DNA of 64,000 nt from Oscillospiraceae bacterium (GCA_021770845.1 JAETQF010000001.1:124001-188000), one strand, 5' to 3'. Shown: positions 1-8,287, counted from the first letter of the stretch. Translations and numbers: made by a program. The notes: generated from the sequence alone by a model not told the origin.

Positions 1-7
1 TATTCAC
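1..7 (-). CDS. Possible start of a gene running off the left edge
   Basis: On the minus strand a GTG codon at 7-5 follows a GGAGG ribosome-binding site (bases 19-15) at 7-nt spacing. This could be the start of the gene downstream of rplS, which in many Firmicutes is signal peptidase lepB. Only two codons are visible, so identity is a guess from synteny. Confidence 0.3.
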
Positions 8-72
8 AGGCACGCCTCCTTATTATAATACCGTTCTGCCGGGGAATGCCGGACGCTCCGGTTTCTCCGAAT

Positions 73-103
73 AAAAAAGGAGCGGTTCCCCGCTCCTCTT
101 TTA
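73..103 (-). terminator. Intrinsic terminator after rplS
   Basis: GGAGCGG and CCGCTCC form a stem around a short loop at 79-96. On the minus strand it is followed by a T-rich tract and it starts about 17 nt after the rplS stop codon. Confidence 0.8.
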
Positions 104-112
104 TTCCACAGC

Positions 113-454
113 TTACAGATCCTCCTTGACCTTGGCCGCCTTGCCCACGCGGTCGCGCAGGTAGTACAGCTTGGCCCGGCGAACCTTGCCCTTCCGGACG
201 GTCTCCACCTTCTCGATGGTGGGAGCGTGCAGGGGGAACACCTTTTCCACGCCCACGCCGTAAGAGATACGGCGCACGGTGAAGCTCTCCTCCACACCGC
301 CGTGCTTCTTGGCGATCACGGTGCCCTCGAACACCTGGATACGCTCACGGCTGCCTTCCTTGACCCGGATGTGCACGCGGACAGTGTCGCCCACGCGGAC
401 AGAAGGAGCTTCGTCCTTCATGTACTTCTCGCTGAATTGCTGCAGCAGATCCAT
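113..454 (-). CDS. rplS: 50S ribosomal protein L19
   Basis: Ribosomal protein L19, a large-subunit protein at the interface with the 30S subunit. The 113-residue length and sequence are typical: an N-terminal helix ([13 protein letters not shown]), a beta-rich core with the [16 protein letters not shown] segment, the signature-like [16 protein letters not shown], and a basic C-terminus ([13 protein letters not shown]). The ATG at 454 follows an AGGAGG-like site. The gene appears monocistronic or the head of a unit reading off the left edge, with its own promoter-like sequence upstream and a terminator just after the stop. Nothing is unusual about it. Confidence 0.97.
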   Translation of the reverse strand: MDLLQQFSEKYMKDEAPSVRVGDTVRVHIRVKEGSRERIQVFEGTVIAKKHGGVEESFTVRRISYGVGVEKVFPLHAPTIEKVETVRKGKVRRAKLYYLRDRVGKAAKVKEDL

Positions 455-535
455 TTGTATTTCCTCCTATAGTCAGGCGTTCATGCGTCCAAGCCCGTTC
501 GCCGCGCAGAGGACCACCCGTTTTCAGACTACGGT

Positions 536-564
536 AGTCTATCATATTGTGAAACGATTTGCAA
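536..564 (-). promoter_or_regulatory. Candidate sigma-A promoter of rplS
   Basis: On the minus strand TTGCAA (564-559) and TAGACT (541-536) are 17 bp apart, leaving an 80-nt leader before rplS. A small dyad, AGACTA-CGG-TAGTCT (526-540), overlaps the -10 box. Ribosomal-protein leader control is possible but not shown by the sequence. Confidence 0.4.
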
Positions 565-583
565 GGGGTTTCCCGGAAAAATT

Positions 584-1192
584 TTAAATCTGATCAGTTT
601 TCCCCGCCCCCCTTCCGCCGTGACGGATCACCCCCGCCAGCAGCCACAGGGCGGTGAGCAGCAGAGACACGTTGGCATAGTGGACGGCGGCGATGGTTCC
701 CACACCCGCCAGCACTCCCACCAGGCACCCGGCAAACGCCGTGAGCAGCCGGTCGGCCCAGTCCGGATCCAGCCGCTCCGCCAGCAGGCCGTACAGCACC
801 CGCCCGCCGTCCAGCGGCAGGATGGGCAGCAGATTAAAGACCCCAAGCCCCAGGCTGAGCACCGCCGGCAGATGCCGGCCCTGCCAGTAGAACAGCCCGC
901 CCAGCAGCAGATTGGCCCCGGGCCCCGCCAGAGCCACCAGGCTGTCCCGCCCGTAGGTCTGCGGCGCCCGGTAGGAGAAGGACAGCTCCGCTCCCACCGC
1001 GGTGAGGGACAGCCGCTCCACCCTCCCTCCGCAGCACCGCGCCGCCGCCACATGGCCCAGCTCGTGGACAACGCAGGCCAAAAGGCCCCAGGGCAGCAGC
1101 CCCACCCCCTCGTCCAGCCAGTACAGAGCCCCCAGCAGCAGCAAAAACCCGGGGCTGGCCTCCAGCCGGGGCCGGTCAGGATTTCGCCACAT
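584..1192 (-). CDS. M50 site-2 protease, SpoIVFB-like
   Basis: Intramembrane zinc metalloprotease of the M50 family, 202 residues from the ATG at 1192. The zinc-binding HELGH lies in a hydrophobic segment near residue 44, and the third ligand motif, LPLDGGR, is near residue 130. Several membrane helices surround them. The gene begins 17 bp inside the upstream M23-domain gene, so the two are translationally coupled. That pairing matches spoIVFA-spoIVFB, where SpoIVFB cleaves pro-sigma-K in the mother cell. The spoIVFB role is inferred from the neighbour; other M50 proteases share the same motifs. A longer start at 1228 is possible but extends further into the upstream gene. Confidence 0.8.
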   Translation of the reverse strand: MWRNPDRPRLEASPGFLLLLGALYWLDEGVGLLPWGLLACVVHELGHVAAARCCGGRVERLSLTAVGAELSFSYRAPQTYGRDSLVALAGPGANLLLGGLFYWQGRHLPAVLSLGLGVFNLLPILPLDGGRVLYGLLAERLDPDWADRLLTAFAGCLVGVLAGVGTIAAVHYANVSLLLTALWLLAGVIRHGGRGAGKTDQI

Positions 1193-2171
1193 AATAGGCC
1201 GGATCCAGCCGGATGTTGTCCTTCTCAATGGTAAAATGGAGATGGGCGCCGACGGCGTTTCCGGTGTCCCCCACCAGCGCCACCGTCTGCCCGCAGGTCA
1301 CCGGATCCCCCTTGTGCACCAGCAGCTTGCTGCAATGGGCGTAAAAGCTGCTGACATTGTTGGCGTGGGAGATCTTCAAATACAGGCCGAATTCATCGCT
1401 TTTGCCGATGTACTCCACCACGCCGTCGGCAAAGGCCCCGATCTCCGTCCCCTCCGCCGCGCCGATGTCCAGGGCAAGGTGGAACTCATTTTTTCCGTTC
1501 ACCGGACTGTCCCGGTAGCCAAAGGTGGAGGTCACCGGGCCCGTCACCGGATCCACCGTTTTAGGCAGCCCCAGCTCATAGAAGGCAAAGCTCACGTTGG
1601 AGGGCAGCTTGATCCCGTCGTCGGTGTACTCCTGGGCCACCGCCGTCACGAGGTTGGGCTGGGTGGGCTCCGGCGAGGGGCTGTCCGTCTCAGGCGGCGG
1701 AGAGGCAGGCGGGGCAGGCTCGTCCGGCGGCGTTCCGCCGCTCCGCCCCTCCATCACCCCGTGGGTGCTCAGGTAGGCCCGTCCCGCTCCAGGGGTCTGG
1801 CTCAGCAGTACCACCGACCGGGGCGCCTCCGGTTCCGGCGCAGGGATGTCCGGCTCCGGCTCGCCCCCTAAAATTCGCACCCACAGCGCCTCCAGAGAGG
1901 CCCCCAGCGGCGCTCCGTCGGAGACGGACTGGCTGAAGGCCCGAAAGGCCGCGGTGAAGTCCACATTTTCGTTCATGGCGGCGCGCCACGCCTCAAACTG
2001 GACGGGAAACACCCCCCGCCCCACGTAGACCAGCAGAAACAGCGCCAGACTGATCAGCAGCTGCGCCAGCCTGCGCCGGTCGCCGGTTTCCGCCTGCCGG
2101 GCGGGCCGCTTTGTCCTGCGGCTCGTTCCGCGGCTGCTCCTTGCCGTCCTGCGCCCATAGGTCGTGTCCAC
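1176..2171 (-). CDS. Membrane-anchored M23 (LytM) protein, SpoIVFA-like
   Basis: 331 residues from a GTG at 2171, chosen because AAGGGGGG lies 6 nt upstream; an ATG at 2189 is the alternative. A basic N-terminus is followed by one membrane helix (LAQLLISLALFLLVYVG), a Pro/Glu-rich linker and a C-terminal LytM domain. The M23 zinc motifs look intact (HLALD and HLHF, with a further His in YAHC). SpoIVFA of Bacillus has a degenerate version of this domain and holds SpoIVFB inactive. Here the adjacent, overlapping M50 gene suggests the same partnership. A cell-wall endopeptidase of the SpoIIQ type is the alternative. Confidence 0.75.
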   Translation of the reverse strand: MDTTYGRRTARSSRGTSRRTKRPARQAETGDRRRLAQLLISLALFLLVYVGRGVFPVQFEAWRAAMNENVDFTAAFRAFSQSVSDGAPLGASLEALWVRILGGEPEPDIPAPEPEAPRSVVLLSQTPGAGRAYLSTHGVMEGRSGGTPPDEPAPPASPPPETDSPSPEPTQPNLVTAVAQEYTDDGIKLPSNVSFAFYELGLPKTVDPVTGPVTSTFGYRDSPVNGKNEFHLALDIGAAEGTEIGAFADGVVEYIGKSDEFGLYLKISHANNVSSFYAHCSKLLVHKGDPVTCGQTVALVGDTGNAVGAHLHFTIEKDNIRLDPAYYVAKS

Positions 2172-2237
2172 GCCAATCCCCCCTTGCATACCCTACTGTA
2201 TGTCCCGGCGGGGGGATTTATGCGCCTTGTCCCACGC

Positions 2238-2279
2238 GAAAAAAGGGCCGCGGAACCTTCCTTGCGGGTTCCGCAGCCC
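2238..2279 (-). terminator. Intrinsic terminator after xerD
   Basis: A 13-bp stem with one mismatch (arms 2245-2257 and 2267-2279) is followed on the minus strand by seven T residues, shortly after the xerD stop codon. Confidence 0.85.
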
Positions 2280-2292
2280 TCTGTGTGCAGAT

Positions 2293-3171
2293 TCAGGCCC
2301 GGGGGTGGGCTTTGGCGTACACGTCCCGGAGCTTCTGGTTGACCACCTGGGTATAGATCTGGGTGGCGGAGATATCCGCGTGACCCAGCATCTCCTGGAT
2401 GGATTTCAGATCCGCCCCGTTCTCCAGCAGATGGGCAGCGAAGGAATGGCGGAGGGTGTGGGGGGTGATGTCCTTCACAATTCCCGCCTTCTCCTGATAG
2501 CACTTTACGATCTTCCAGAACCCCTGGCGGCTCATGCGCTCCCCGTTCATGTTGACAAACAGCGCCGGCTCGTCGGGATCCTCCAGCAGCTGGGGCCGCA
2601 CATCGCTGACATAGGAGGCCAGCGCCCGCACCGCCGCCTTATAGAGGGGCACCACCCGCTCCTTATTCCGCCCCCGGCAGCGGATAAACCCGGCGGACAG
2701 GTTGATATCCTGCGTGTCCAGGGCGATGAGCTCCGACACCCGGATGCCGGTGGCGTACAGCAGCTCCAGCATGGCCTTGTCCCGGCAGCCCTTGGCGTCC
2801 CCGATGTTGGGCTGCTCCAGGAACAGATCCACCTCCCGGTTGGTGAGGATGGCGGGCAGCTTCCGCTCAATCCGGCTGGGGGTGAACCCCTTGGCCGGGT
2901 TGAAGCGCACGAAATGGGCGGCGGTCATATAGGCGTAGAAGGACTTCAGAGACGCCACCGAGCGCACCACCGTGGCGTTGGATTTGCCCATCTGTTCCAG
3001 GTGGTGGGCGTACCGCTTCACATCCTCCTGGGAGGCCTGGAGCAGATCCAGGCCGTCCTCCTCCGCCCAGAGGGCGAACTGGCGCACGTCCCGGACGTAG
3101 GAGCTGAGGGTATTGGCGGCGGCCCGCTTCTCCCGGGTCAGCCAGGTCTCATAGCCCGCGATATAGTCCAT
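2293..3171 (-). CDS. xerD: Tyrosine recombinase XerD
   Basis: 292 residues, usual for XerC/XerD, which resolve chromosome dimers at dif. The N-terminal SAM-like core-binding domain spans about residues 1-90. The catalytic domain carries an Arg in GIRVSELIAL, then HTLRHSFAAHLLENG with the H-x-x-R box, a downstream His in LGHADISATQIYTQV, and the nucleophilic Tyr of that same segment. The gene ends a run with spoIIM 25 bp upstream, the same order as in many Clostridia, which favours the housekeeping XerD over a mobile integrase. The start at 3171 follows AAAGGAG. Confidence 0.9.
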   Translation of the reverse strand: MDYIAGYETWLTREKRAAANTLSSYVRDVRQFALWAEEDGLDLLQASQEDVKRYAHHLEQMGKSNATVVRSVASLKSFYAYMTAAHFVRFNPAKGFTPSRIERKLPAILTNREVDLFLEQPNIGDAKGCRDKAMLELLYATGIRVSELIALDTQDINLSAGFIRCRGRNKERVVPLYKAAVRALASYVSDVRPQLLEDPDEPALFVNMNGERMSRQGFWKIVKCYQEKAGIVKDITPHTLRHSFAAHLLENGADLKSIQEMLGHADISATQIYTQVVNQKLRDVYAKAHPRA

Positions 3172-3196
3172 CTCCTCAGCTCCTTTCCCATTTAAG

Positions 3197-3823
3197 TTAC
3201 AGATTCAGCAGTCTCGCGCAGACGGCGGAAAACAGGGCTGGCATCACCGTCTGCTGCAGGGCCGTGGCCAGCACCAGCAGCCCCGCGCAGGGGGCCAGCG
3301 CTCTGGCCCGCTCCGTCCAGTGGATGGGGGCCGAGGCCGCCCCGGGCAGACGGCTCAGGGACTGGCGGAAGGCGTCCGCCGCCACCACGAACAGCACCGG
3401 CACCGCTATCAGCAGGGTCATCCCAAAGGCGGCCAGCGCCGCCGCCACCCCGGGCAGATGGAACAGCCGGGCGAAGGTGGCCGCCGCAAAGGCCAGCAGG
3501 AACCCCCGCCCGCCCATCAGCAGGGGCACGCCCACCGCGCCCAGGGGAACCAGCCCCAGCAGAAACGCCGCCAGCGGCCAGCGGGCCAGATCCCAGACGG
3601 TGGACGGGAGAGACGGCTCCAGACCGCCGTCCTGTCCCGCGGCCTGGAAATATCCTTGCAGATAGTCCAGCAGCTCATCGCTCTCTCCGCCCAGGGCGGA
3701 AAACAAGAACCCGCCCAGCGCCCCCAGCCCAAAGCAGACGGCCAGTATCGCCAGCCGGGTCACCCCGTCCCACGACGCTGCGGAGCCTATGCGTTTTCCT
3801 GTTCTGCGAACCGCCACACCCAT
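3197..3823 (-). CDS. spoIIM: Stage II sporulation protein M
   Basis: Polytopic membrane protein of the SpoIIM/DUF95 family, 208 residues from ATG 3823; a GTG directly before it at 3826 is also possible. About five hydrophobic segments are visible, including LAILAVCFGLGALGGFLF near the N-terminus and a conserved-looking loop with LMGGRGF. SpoIIM belongs to the DMP complex that dissolves septal peptidoglycan during engulfment. Position next to xerD and near the spoIVF-like pair supports the call. The family is diverse, so assignment rests on length, topology and context. Confidence 0.8.
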   Translation of the reverse strand: MGVAVRRTGKRIGSAASWDGVTRLAILAVCFGLGALGGFLFSALGGESDELLDYLQGYFQAAGQDGGLEPSLPSTVWDLARWPLAAFLLGLVPLGAVGVPLLMGGRGFLLAFAAATFARLFHLPGVAAALAAFGMTLLIAVPVLFVVAADAFRQSLSRLPGAASAPIHWTERARALAPCAGLLVLATALQQTVMPALFSAVCARLLNL

Positions 3824-4127
3824 CACCCCACAGGGATACTATGGCGGCAGGACGGAATTTATGCGGAAAATCCGGACAAGGGGTGCACGGCGGCGGGAAA
3901 CTCCGCCCTAAAATCGGTAAGATTTATCATAAACCTCTTTTTCCGGAAACGCAAGAGGAAAGCGGAAATTTCTCTTAAATTTTTTGTTATGTCCAGTTGT
4001 TATGTATTCTATATTATGTAAACTATAGAAACGGGACGCTGTGTTTTTCGGCGAAAACACAGTATCTTGTGGCAAAAAGGGCCGCGGCTTCAAAATGTTG
4101 AAACTGCGGCCCTTTTTGCGTTTTTTC
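3824..4127. other. Intergenic region with two inverted repeats
   Basis: About 300 bp, AT-rich compared with its surroundings. CTGTGTTTT and AAAACACAG form a dyad at 4039-4062, and a strong terminator hairpin lies at 4074-4117. No gene is visible. Confidence 0.6.
4074..4117 (-). terminator. Bidirectional terminator after the SCIFF maturase
   Basis: AAAAAGGGCCGC (4074-4085) pairs with GCGGCCCTTTTT (4106-4117). T tracts occur on both strands, and the hairpin sits directly after the maturase stop codon. Confidence 0.85.
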
Positions 4128-5516
4128 TCAAATTTCGCCTGATTGGACGCGCTCCCCTGCCATGCCCGCCCGGATGGCCCGCATGGCGATGGCACACTCC
4201 AGACGCTTGCGCTGCATATCGCAGCCAAACCGGTTCGGTTTTTTTATGTCGCCGTTGACAAGCAGGTTGGAGGCGGAGCAACCCCCGCTGCAGTAAAACC
4301 GTGCCCAGCAGTCCTTGCAGTCGGGCCGGGTGTAGATGTTCAGCCCCGCGAAGCTCCGGGACAGCTCCATGTCAAAGGTGCCGTCATAGAGATTGCCCAG
4401 CTTGTACGCCTCATTGCCCACGAACTGGTGGCAGGGGTAGATGTCCCCCTCCGGCGTGATGGCCACGTATTCGCACCCCGCGCCGCAGCCCCGCATCCGC
4501 TTGATCACGCAGGGCCCCTGGGACAGATCCACGTTGAAATGGAAGAAGTTCACGTCGTCCCGCTTCAGCAGCTCCGCCGCCAGCCGCTCATACTCCTCCA
4601 GGATACCGGGCAGATCCTCCTCCCGGAAGGTGTAGTCGCAGTCCGGGCCGCCCACCACCGGCTCCACCGACACGTGGCGGAAGCCCTGGTCGGCGATGTG
4701 GAGCACGTCCGCGGCAAAGTCGGCGTTGTACCGGGTGAAGGTGCCCCGGAGGTAGTAGTCCTTCTCCCCCCTGCCTTCCACCAGCTTCTGGAATTTGGGC
4801 AGGATCACGTCATAGCTGCCGCCCCCGGCCACGGTTTTCCGCATCCGGTCGTTGACCTCGGGCCGGCCGTCCAGGGACAGCACCGCGTTGGACATCTCCC
4901 GGTTGATGTACTCAATGTTCTCGTCGTTGAGCAATACGCCGTTGGTGGTGATGGTGAAGCGGAAATTTTTATTGTGCTTCTTTTCCAGGGAGCGGGCGTA
5001 TTCCACCGTGGCCTTCACCGTGTCCATGGCCATCAGGGGCTCGCCGCCGAAGAAGTCCACCTCGATGTTCCGGCGGCTGCCGGAGCGTTCGATCACGAAG
5101 TCGATGGCCTTTTTCGCCGTCTCCACGTCCATGGTCATGCGGTGGCCGGTGCCGAAGTCGCCGGTGGAGGCGAAGCAGTACTGGCACCGCAGGTTGCAGT
5201 CGTGGGATACGTGGAGGCACAGGGCCTTGATGGGGGCGTCCTGCTGCATCAGCGTGGCCGCGGCGGGGTCGATGTAGTTGTCCTCGGTGAACAGCAGCCC
5301 GTTCTTCTGAAGCTCCAGCAGCTCCGCCCAAGCCTCGTCCACCACCTCGGGGGTGTACTGGGACAGCTTGCCGTAGAGCTCCTGGGGACAGGTATCCGCC
5401 AGGGGGCCGTCCAGCAGGGCCAGGACATCATAGGCGGTCTTGTCCAGCACATGGACGGCGCCGCTGTTGACGTCCACCGCCACAGGCACCCCCAGGCAGA
5501 CGAATGTATGAACCAT
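4128..5516 (-). CDS. scfB: SCIFF peptide radical SAM maturase
   Basis: Radical SAM enzyme that installs thioether cross-links in the SCIFF precursor peptide. 462 residues from ATG 5516, which has AAAGGAAGG about 10 nt upstream; a TTG at 5525 is also in frame. A RiPP-recognition-type N-terminal region precedes the cluster motif HDCNLRCQYC (Cys-x3-Cys-x2-Cys). The C-terminal SPASM region is Cys-rich: CGAGCEY, IYPCHQF, DCKDC and CSGGCSASN. The precursor gene lies 77 bp upstream on the same strand, with a terminator hairpin between them. This pair is highly conserved in Clostridia; the physiological role of the product is unknown. Confidence 0.95.
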   Translation of the reverse strand: MVHTFVCLGVPVAVDVNSGAVHVLDKTAYDVLALLDGPLADTCPQELYGKLSQYTPEVVDEAWAELLELQKNGLLFTEDNYIDPAAATLMQQDAPIKALCLHVSHDCNLRCQYCFASTGDFGTGHRMTMDVETAKKAIDFVIERSGSRRNIEVDFFGGEPLMAMDTVKATVEYARSLEKKHNKNFRFTITTNGVLLNDENIEYINREMSNAVLSLDGRPEVNDRMRKTVAGGGSYDVILPKFQKLVEGRGEKDYYLRGTFTRYNADFAADVLHIADQGFRHVSVEPVVGGPDCDYTFREEDLPGILEEYERLAAELLKRDDVNFFHFNVDLSQGPCVIKRMRGCGAGCEYVAITPEGDIYPCHQFVGNEAYKLGNLYDGTFDMELSRSFAGLNIYTRPDCKDCWARFYCSGGCSASNLLVNGDIKKPNRFGCDMQRKRLECAIAMRAIRAGMAGERVQSGEI

Positions 5517-5545
5517 TCCGGTCAACCTTCCTTTCGTGCGCAGAA

Positions 5546-5570
5546 AAAGGGTGGGAGGCTCCCACCCTTT
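5546..5570 (-). terminator. Partial terminator between scfA and scfB
   Basis: AAAGGGTGGGA and TCCCACCCTTT form an 11-bp stem with a 3-nt loop, followed on the minus strand by TTTTT. It lies in the gap between precursor and maturase, so read-through would set the enzyme below the peptide. Confidence 0.8.
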
Positions 5571-5592
5571 CCAGCGCGCTGTGTATTTGGAG

Positions 5593-5736
5593 TTACTTCT
5601 TGTTCTCGCACTTCTGGTTGGCCACGGTGCAAGAGGTCTTGCAGGCGGACTGGCAAGAGGTCTGGCACTCGCCGCAGCCGCCGTGGGCGGCGCTCTGCTT
5701 CAGGGTGGCGCCGTTCAGCGTCTGAATGTGGGTCAT
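5593..5736 (-). CDS. scfA: SCIFF precursor peptide (six Cys in forty-five)
   Basis: A 47-residue peptide starting MTHIQTLNGATLKQS, with an ATG at 5736 preceded by CGGAGGGAG at good spacing. Exactly six cysteines occur at positions 21, 24, 28, 32, 36 and 43, in the arrangement that names the family. It is the substrate of the downstream radical SAM maturase. It has its own sigma-A promoter (5801-5829) and a terminator before the maturase, so it should be made in excess. A longer in-frame ORF extends upstream, but this start fits the family length. Confidence 0.95.
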   Translation of the reverse strand: MTHIQTLNGATLKQSAAHGGCGECQTSCQSACKTSCTVANQKCENKK

Positions 5737-5800
5737 GGGTATCTCCCTCCGTTTCAACTGATCTGCGTCAATGCCGCTGCTTCGCACAGCAACTGAACGT

Positions 5801-5829
5801 ATTATAGCATATTCCTTTTCTAAATTCAA
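5801..5829 (-). promoter_or_regulatory. Sigma-A promoter of scfA
   Basis: On the minus strand TTGAAT (5829-5824) and TATAAT (5806-5801) have a 17-bp spacer, about 65 nt before the scfA start. Confidence 0.7.
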
Positions 5830-5869
5830 TATGGCGGCGGCTTTTTCTTTTCTTCGACTTTTTAAGCGC

Positions 5870-5895
5870 ACCTGCGGCGGCGTTTGCATAGTATG
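5870..5895 (+). promoter_or_regulatory. Candidate mother-cell (sigma-K/E-like) promoter of the cotJ operon
   Basis: CATAGTATG at 5887-5895 resembles the sigma-K -10 box CATAnnnTA with one mismatch, and an AC dinucleotide 15 bp upstream resembles its -35. cotJ genes are expressed in the mother cell in Bacillus. No sigma-A promoter is seen in this gap on the plus strand. The match is weak. Confidence 0.35.
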
Positions 5896-5940
5896 GAGTG
5901 GCAGCCAATGCCAGACTAACATTCAAGGAGGTTCATTCAC

Positions 5941-6396
5941 TTGAATTCCGATGGAACTACCTCCCGCCCCTGTGGGGACGCCTGCGGCACCATGCCGTCC
6001 TGCGCCCCCCTGGCGGTACCATATGTACCTTTTCAGCAGCAGGGCAGCCAGAAATACAGCCAGGCCGACGCTCTGGCCAACGGCACCCTGTTTCCCGGGC
6101 TGAACCTTCCCTTCCACCTGAAGGCGGACGCCAGCCAGCTGCCCGATAACCATTCCACCCAGCTTCAGGCCCTGTTTTTTGTGGTCACCGAGCTGGGGAT
6201 GTACCTGGATACCCACAAGGATGACGCGGAGGCCTTTCAGCTGTTCCGCCAGTACGCGGAGCTGGCCAAGGAGGGCAAACGCCGCTATGAGGAGATGCAC
6301 GGCCCGCTGACCCAGCTCAGCGCCGGGCAGGAGGCCGCCTATCGCTGGCTGGACGATCCCTGGCCCTGGGAGTTTCAGGAAGGAGGCGCCAACTGA
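5941..6396 (+). CDS. Fused spore-coat protein CotJA-CotJB
   Basis: 151 residues from a TTG start at 5941, fixed by AAGGAGG at 5925-5931 with a 9-nt spacer. Residues about 20-62 are CotJA-like (PYVPFQ, then ALANGTLFPGLNLPF). Residues about 71-148 are CotJB-like (ELGMYLDTHKDDAEAFQLF, RYEEMHGPLT, and the terminal DDPWPWEF). In Bacillus these are two separate genes of the cotJABC operon, encoding inner coat-layer proteins. Here they are one uninterrupted ORF with a short linker. The stop overlaps the cotJC start (TGATG), so the two are coupled. Confidence 0.85.
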   Translation: MNSDGTTSRPCGDACGTMPSCAPLAVPYVPFQQQGSQKYSQADALANGTLFPGLNLPFHLKADASQLPDNHSTQLQALFFVVTELGMYLDTHKDDAEAFQLFRQYAELAKEGKRRYEEMHGPLTQLSAGQEAAYRWLDDPWPWEFQEGGAN

Positions 6397-6599
6397 TGTT
6401 TGTCTATGAGAAAAAGCTGCAGTACCCCGTTCGGATCAAGAACTGTAATCCGAAGCTGGCCTCCGTGATCATCTCCCAGTACGGAGGGCCGGACGGCGAA
6501 CTGGGCGCCTCCCTGCGCTATCTGTCCCAGCGGTATTCCATGCCCTATCCCGAGCTGAAGGGGCTGCTCACCGATATCGGTACTGAGGGGTCGTTTTGA
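6396..6599 (+). CDS. cotJC: cotJC, 5' segment (interrupted by the element)
   Basis: Encodes the first 64 residues of CotJC, a manganese-catalase family coat protein: MFVYEKKLQYPVRI, QYGGPDGELGASLRYLSQRY, and LLTDIGTE. The frame then enters the inserted element and stops after three foreign codons (Gly-Ser-Phe, TGA at 6597-6599). The family normally continues EExxHxE-like into the metal-binding helix, so this fragment alone should be inactive. The missing part is at 16512-16925. Joining base 6578 to 16512 gives a 198-residue protein, the usual family length, with no lost or gained residue. Confidence 0.95.
   Translation: MFVYEKKLQYPVRIKNCNPKLASVIISQYGGPDGELGASLRYLSQRYSMPYPELKGLLTDIGTEGSF
6579..6588 (+). 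repeat. Left attachment core (attL) in cotJC
   Basis: GGTACTGAGG encodes the Gly-Thr-Glu codons of cotJC plus one base. An identical 10-mer lies at 16512-16521. The bases flanking the two copies differ immediately on both sides. Confidence 0.9.
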
Positions 6600-6685
6600 C
6601 ACACCGGCCTCAAGCCGCCGCTATCACCGGGCTGTTCAGGAGCCGTGACGCAGGATACCGTGGGGCCATTCTCGCGCGCACTATC

Positions 6686-8287
6686 TTATTCAGGCGCTTT
6701 ATTCTCCAGCACTCGACTCAAGCCACACAGATTTTCCAGGATAAATATCCATTTCTGCGGTAAAAAATTCAGATGCACCTCTACCCGTTTGTCCTTGTGG
6801 ACTACCATGTGATCCAGCAGGTTTTTATAGAATGGTTCACTGTCCATCTCTCCTCTTACGACAGCCGCTATTTGCCGCTCCACATCCTTTCGCAGATCCC
6901 CCGGCTCATAAGCGATCCCCTCCTTGGAGTGCGCCGCATCCAACTTGACCCGCAGGGCGCCCAGTTCCCTGTCATACCGCTCATTCACAAGCTTCATTTC
7001 GTCCTTGGTGATCTGCCGGGAAAAGAAGGCGTCCAGCGCATCCGCTTTCTTTTGGGTGATCTGCTCAATCTGGTGCTCAAGTGTCTCGGAGCGGTCAGTC
7101 CCTTGCTCCTCCCCTGCCCGGATAGCCTCCATGGCGATATCAGTTGTATTTTGGATGATCCCATCCTGATCCATCTGCAGCGACGCCAAGGACTGCTTCA
7201 AAATATCCATGGCCAGCTCGTCCCGGAGCATCTTTCCAATATCACAGCCCACCGAATTCCCCCGAGCATCTGCATGACGGTTTCCCTCAGTGGTGGCGGT
7301 GAAGCACCCCCAGCGCCTGTAGCTGGTGCCGTCCTTTCGTTTCTTCTTTCGCGAGATGAAGCTGGCCCCGCACTCCCCGCACTTGATCTTGCCGCTGAAC
7401 ACGTAGCGGTTGGAGTGCCCGCCGCCATAGCCTCCCTTTCGATCCCGCTTTTTTAACTCGGACTGGACAATGTCCCACAGCTCCCGGCTGATGATCGGCT
7501 CGTGATGGTTGCGGATGACCACCAGCGCCTCCTCTCCATGGTTGTACTTCTTGGTGTGGCTGAGATAGTCCGGGGTGATGGTCTTTTTCTGCACCAGGTC
7601 GCCCACATATTTCTCGTTTTTCAGCACCTTGATGATGTAGGTATTCGGCCATTTTGTGTTCCCGGTCAGCGACTGGTATCCCGCCTCCCGCAGTTCCCGG
7701 GCGATCACGGAAGTACCCTTCTTTTCTATGCCGTACTTGTGAAAGATCTGCCGGACGATCTCAGCCCCTTCTGGGTTTATGGCCATCTTTCCACCCTTCA
7801 CATCGTAGCCCAGCAGCGATCTGCCAAACACCACCCCCTGCTCCATCCGCCGGGTCTGGCCCCACTTCACCCGGCTGGAGGTCTTGCGGCTCTCCTCCTG
7901 GGCCATGGAGCCCATGATGGACAGACGCAGCTCCGCGTCCGGCTCCAGGGAGTTGATGCCGTCGTTCATGAACACCACCCCCACCCCCAGGGCTTTCAGC
8001 TCCCGGGTATAGGAGATGGTGTCCAGGATGTTCCGGGAGAACCGGCTCACCTCTTTGGTGAGGATGAGCTGGAACTTCCCCATATGGGCATCGGCGATCA
8101 TTCGGTTGAACGCCGCCCGCTTTTTCGTGGAGGTGCCGGTGATCCCCTCGTCGGCATAGACCTGATACAGCTCCCAGTCCGGCTGGCGGTCGATGTACTC
8201 CTTAAAATACCGCTGCTGGCTCTCGAAGGAATCGGCCTGATCATCCCGGTCGGTGGACACCCGGCAGTAGGATGCCACGTTCAGCAT
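6686..8287 (-). CDS. Large serine recombinase (presumed cotJC-element excisionase)
   Basis: 533 residues, complete. The resolvase catalytic domain occupies about residues 1-150, with the nucleophile Ser11 in SYCRVSTDRDDQ and the conserved EVSRFSRN. A recombinase domain follows (about 160-280, with TYIIKVLKNEKYVGD), then a zinc-ribbon region with CGECGASF and later cysteines, and a coiled coil (about 395-460). It is transcribed toward the left core and lies about 90 bp from it, the normal place for an element's own integrase. A GGGGGGAG site precedes the ATG at 8287. It overlaps the small ORF upstream by 7 bp. Confidence 0.93.
   Translation of the reverse strand: MLNVASYCRVSTDRDDQADSFESQQRYFKEYIDRQPDWELYQVYADEGITGTSTKKRAAFNRMIADAHMGKFQLILTKEVSRFSRNILDTISYTRELKALGVGVVFMNDGINSLEPDAELRLSIMGSMAQEESRKTSSRVKWGQTRRMEQGVVFGRSLLGYDVKGGKMAINPEGAEIVRQIFHKYGIEKKGTSVIARELREAGYQSLTGNTKWPNTYIIKVLKNEKYVGDLVQKKTITPDYLSHTKKYNHGEEALVVIRNHHEPIISRELWDIVQSELKKRDRKGGYGGGHSNRYVFSGKIKCGECGASFISRKKKRKDGTSYRRWGCFTATTEGNRHADARGNSVGCDIGKMLRDELAMDILKQSLASLQMDQDGIIQNTTDIAMEAIRAGEEQGTDRSETLEHQIEQITQKKADALDAFFSRQITKDEMKLVNERYDRELGALRVKLDAAHSKEGIAYEPGDLRKDVERQIAAVVRGEMDSEPFYKNLLDHMVVHKDKRVEVHLNFLPQKWIFILENLCGLSRVLENKAPE

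Noticed and set aside
2293-3171. XerD gene as an integrase of a mobile element
   Set aside because: Standard length and motifs, beside spoIIM, with no attachment repeats or cargo.
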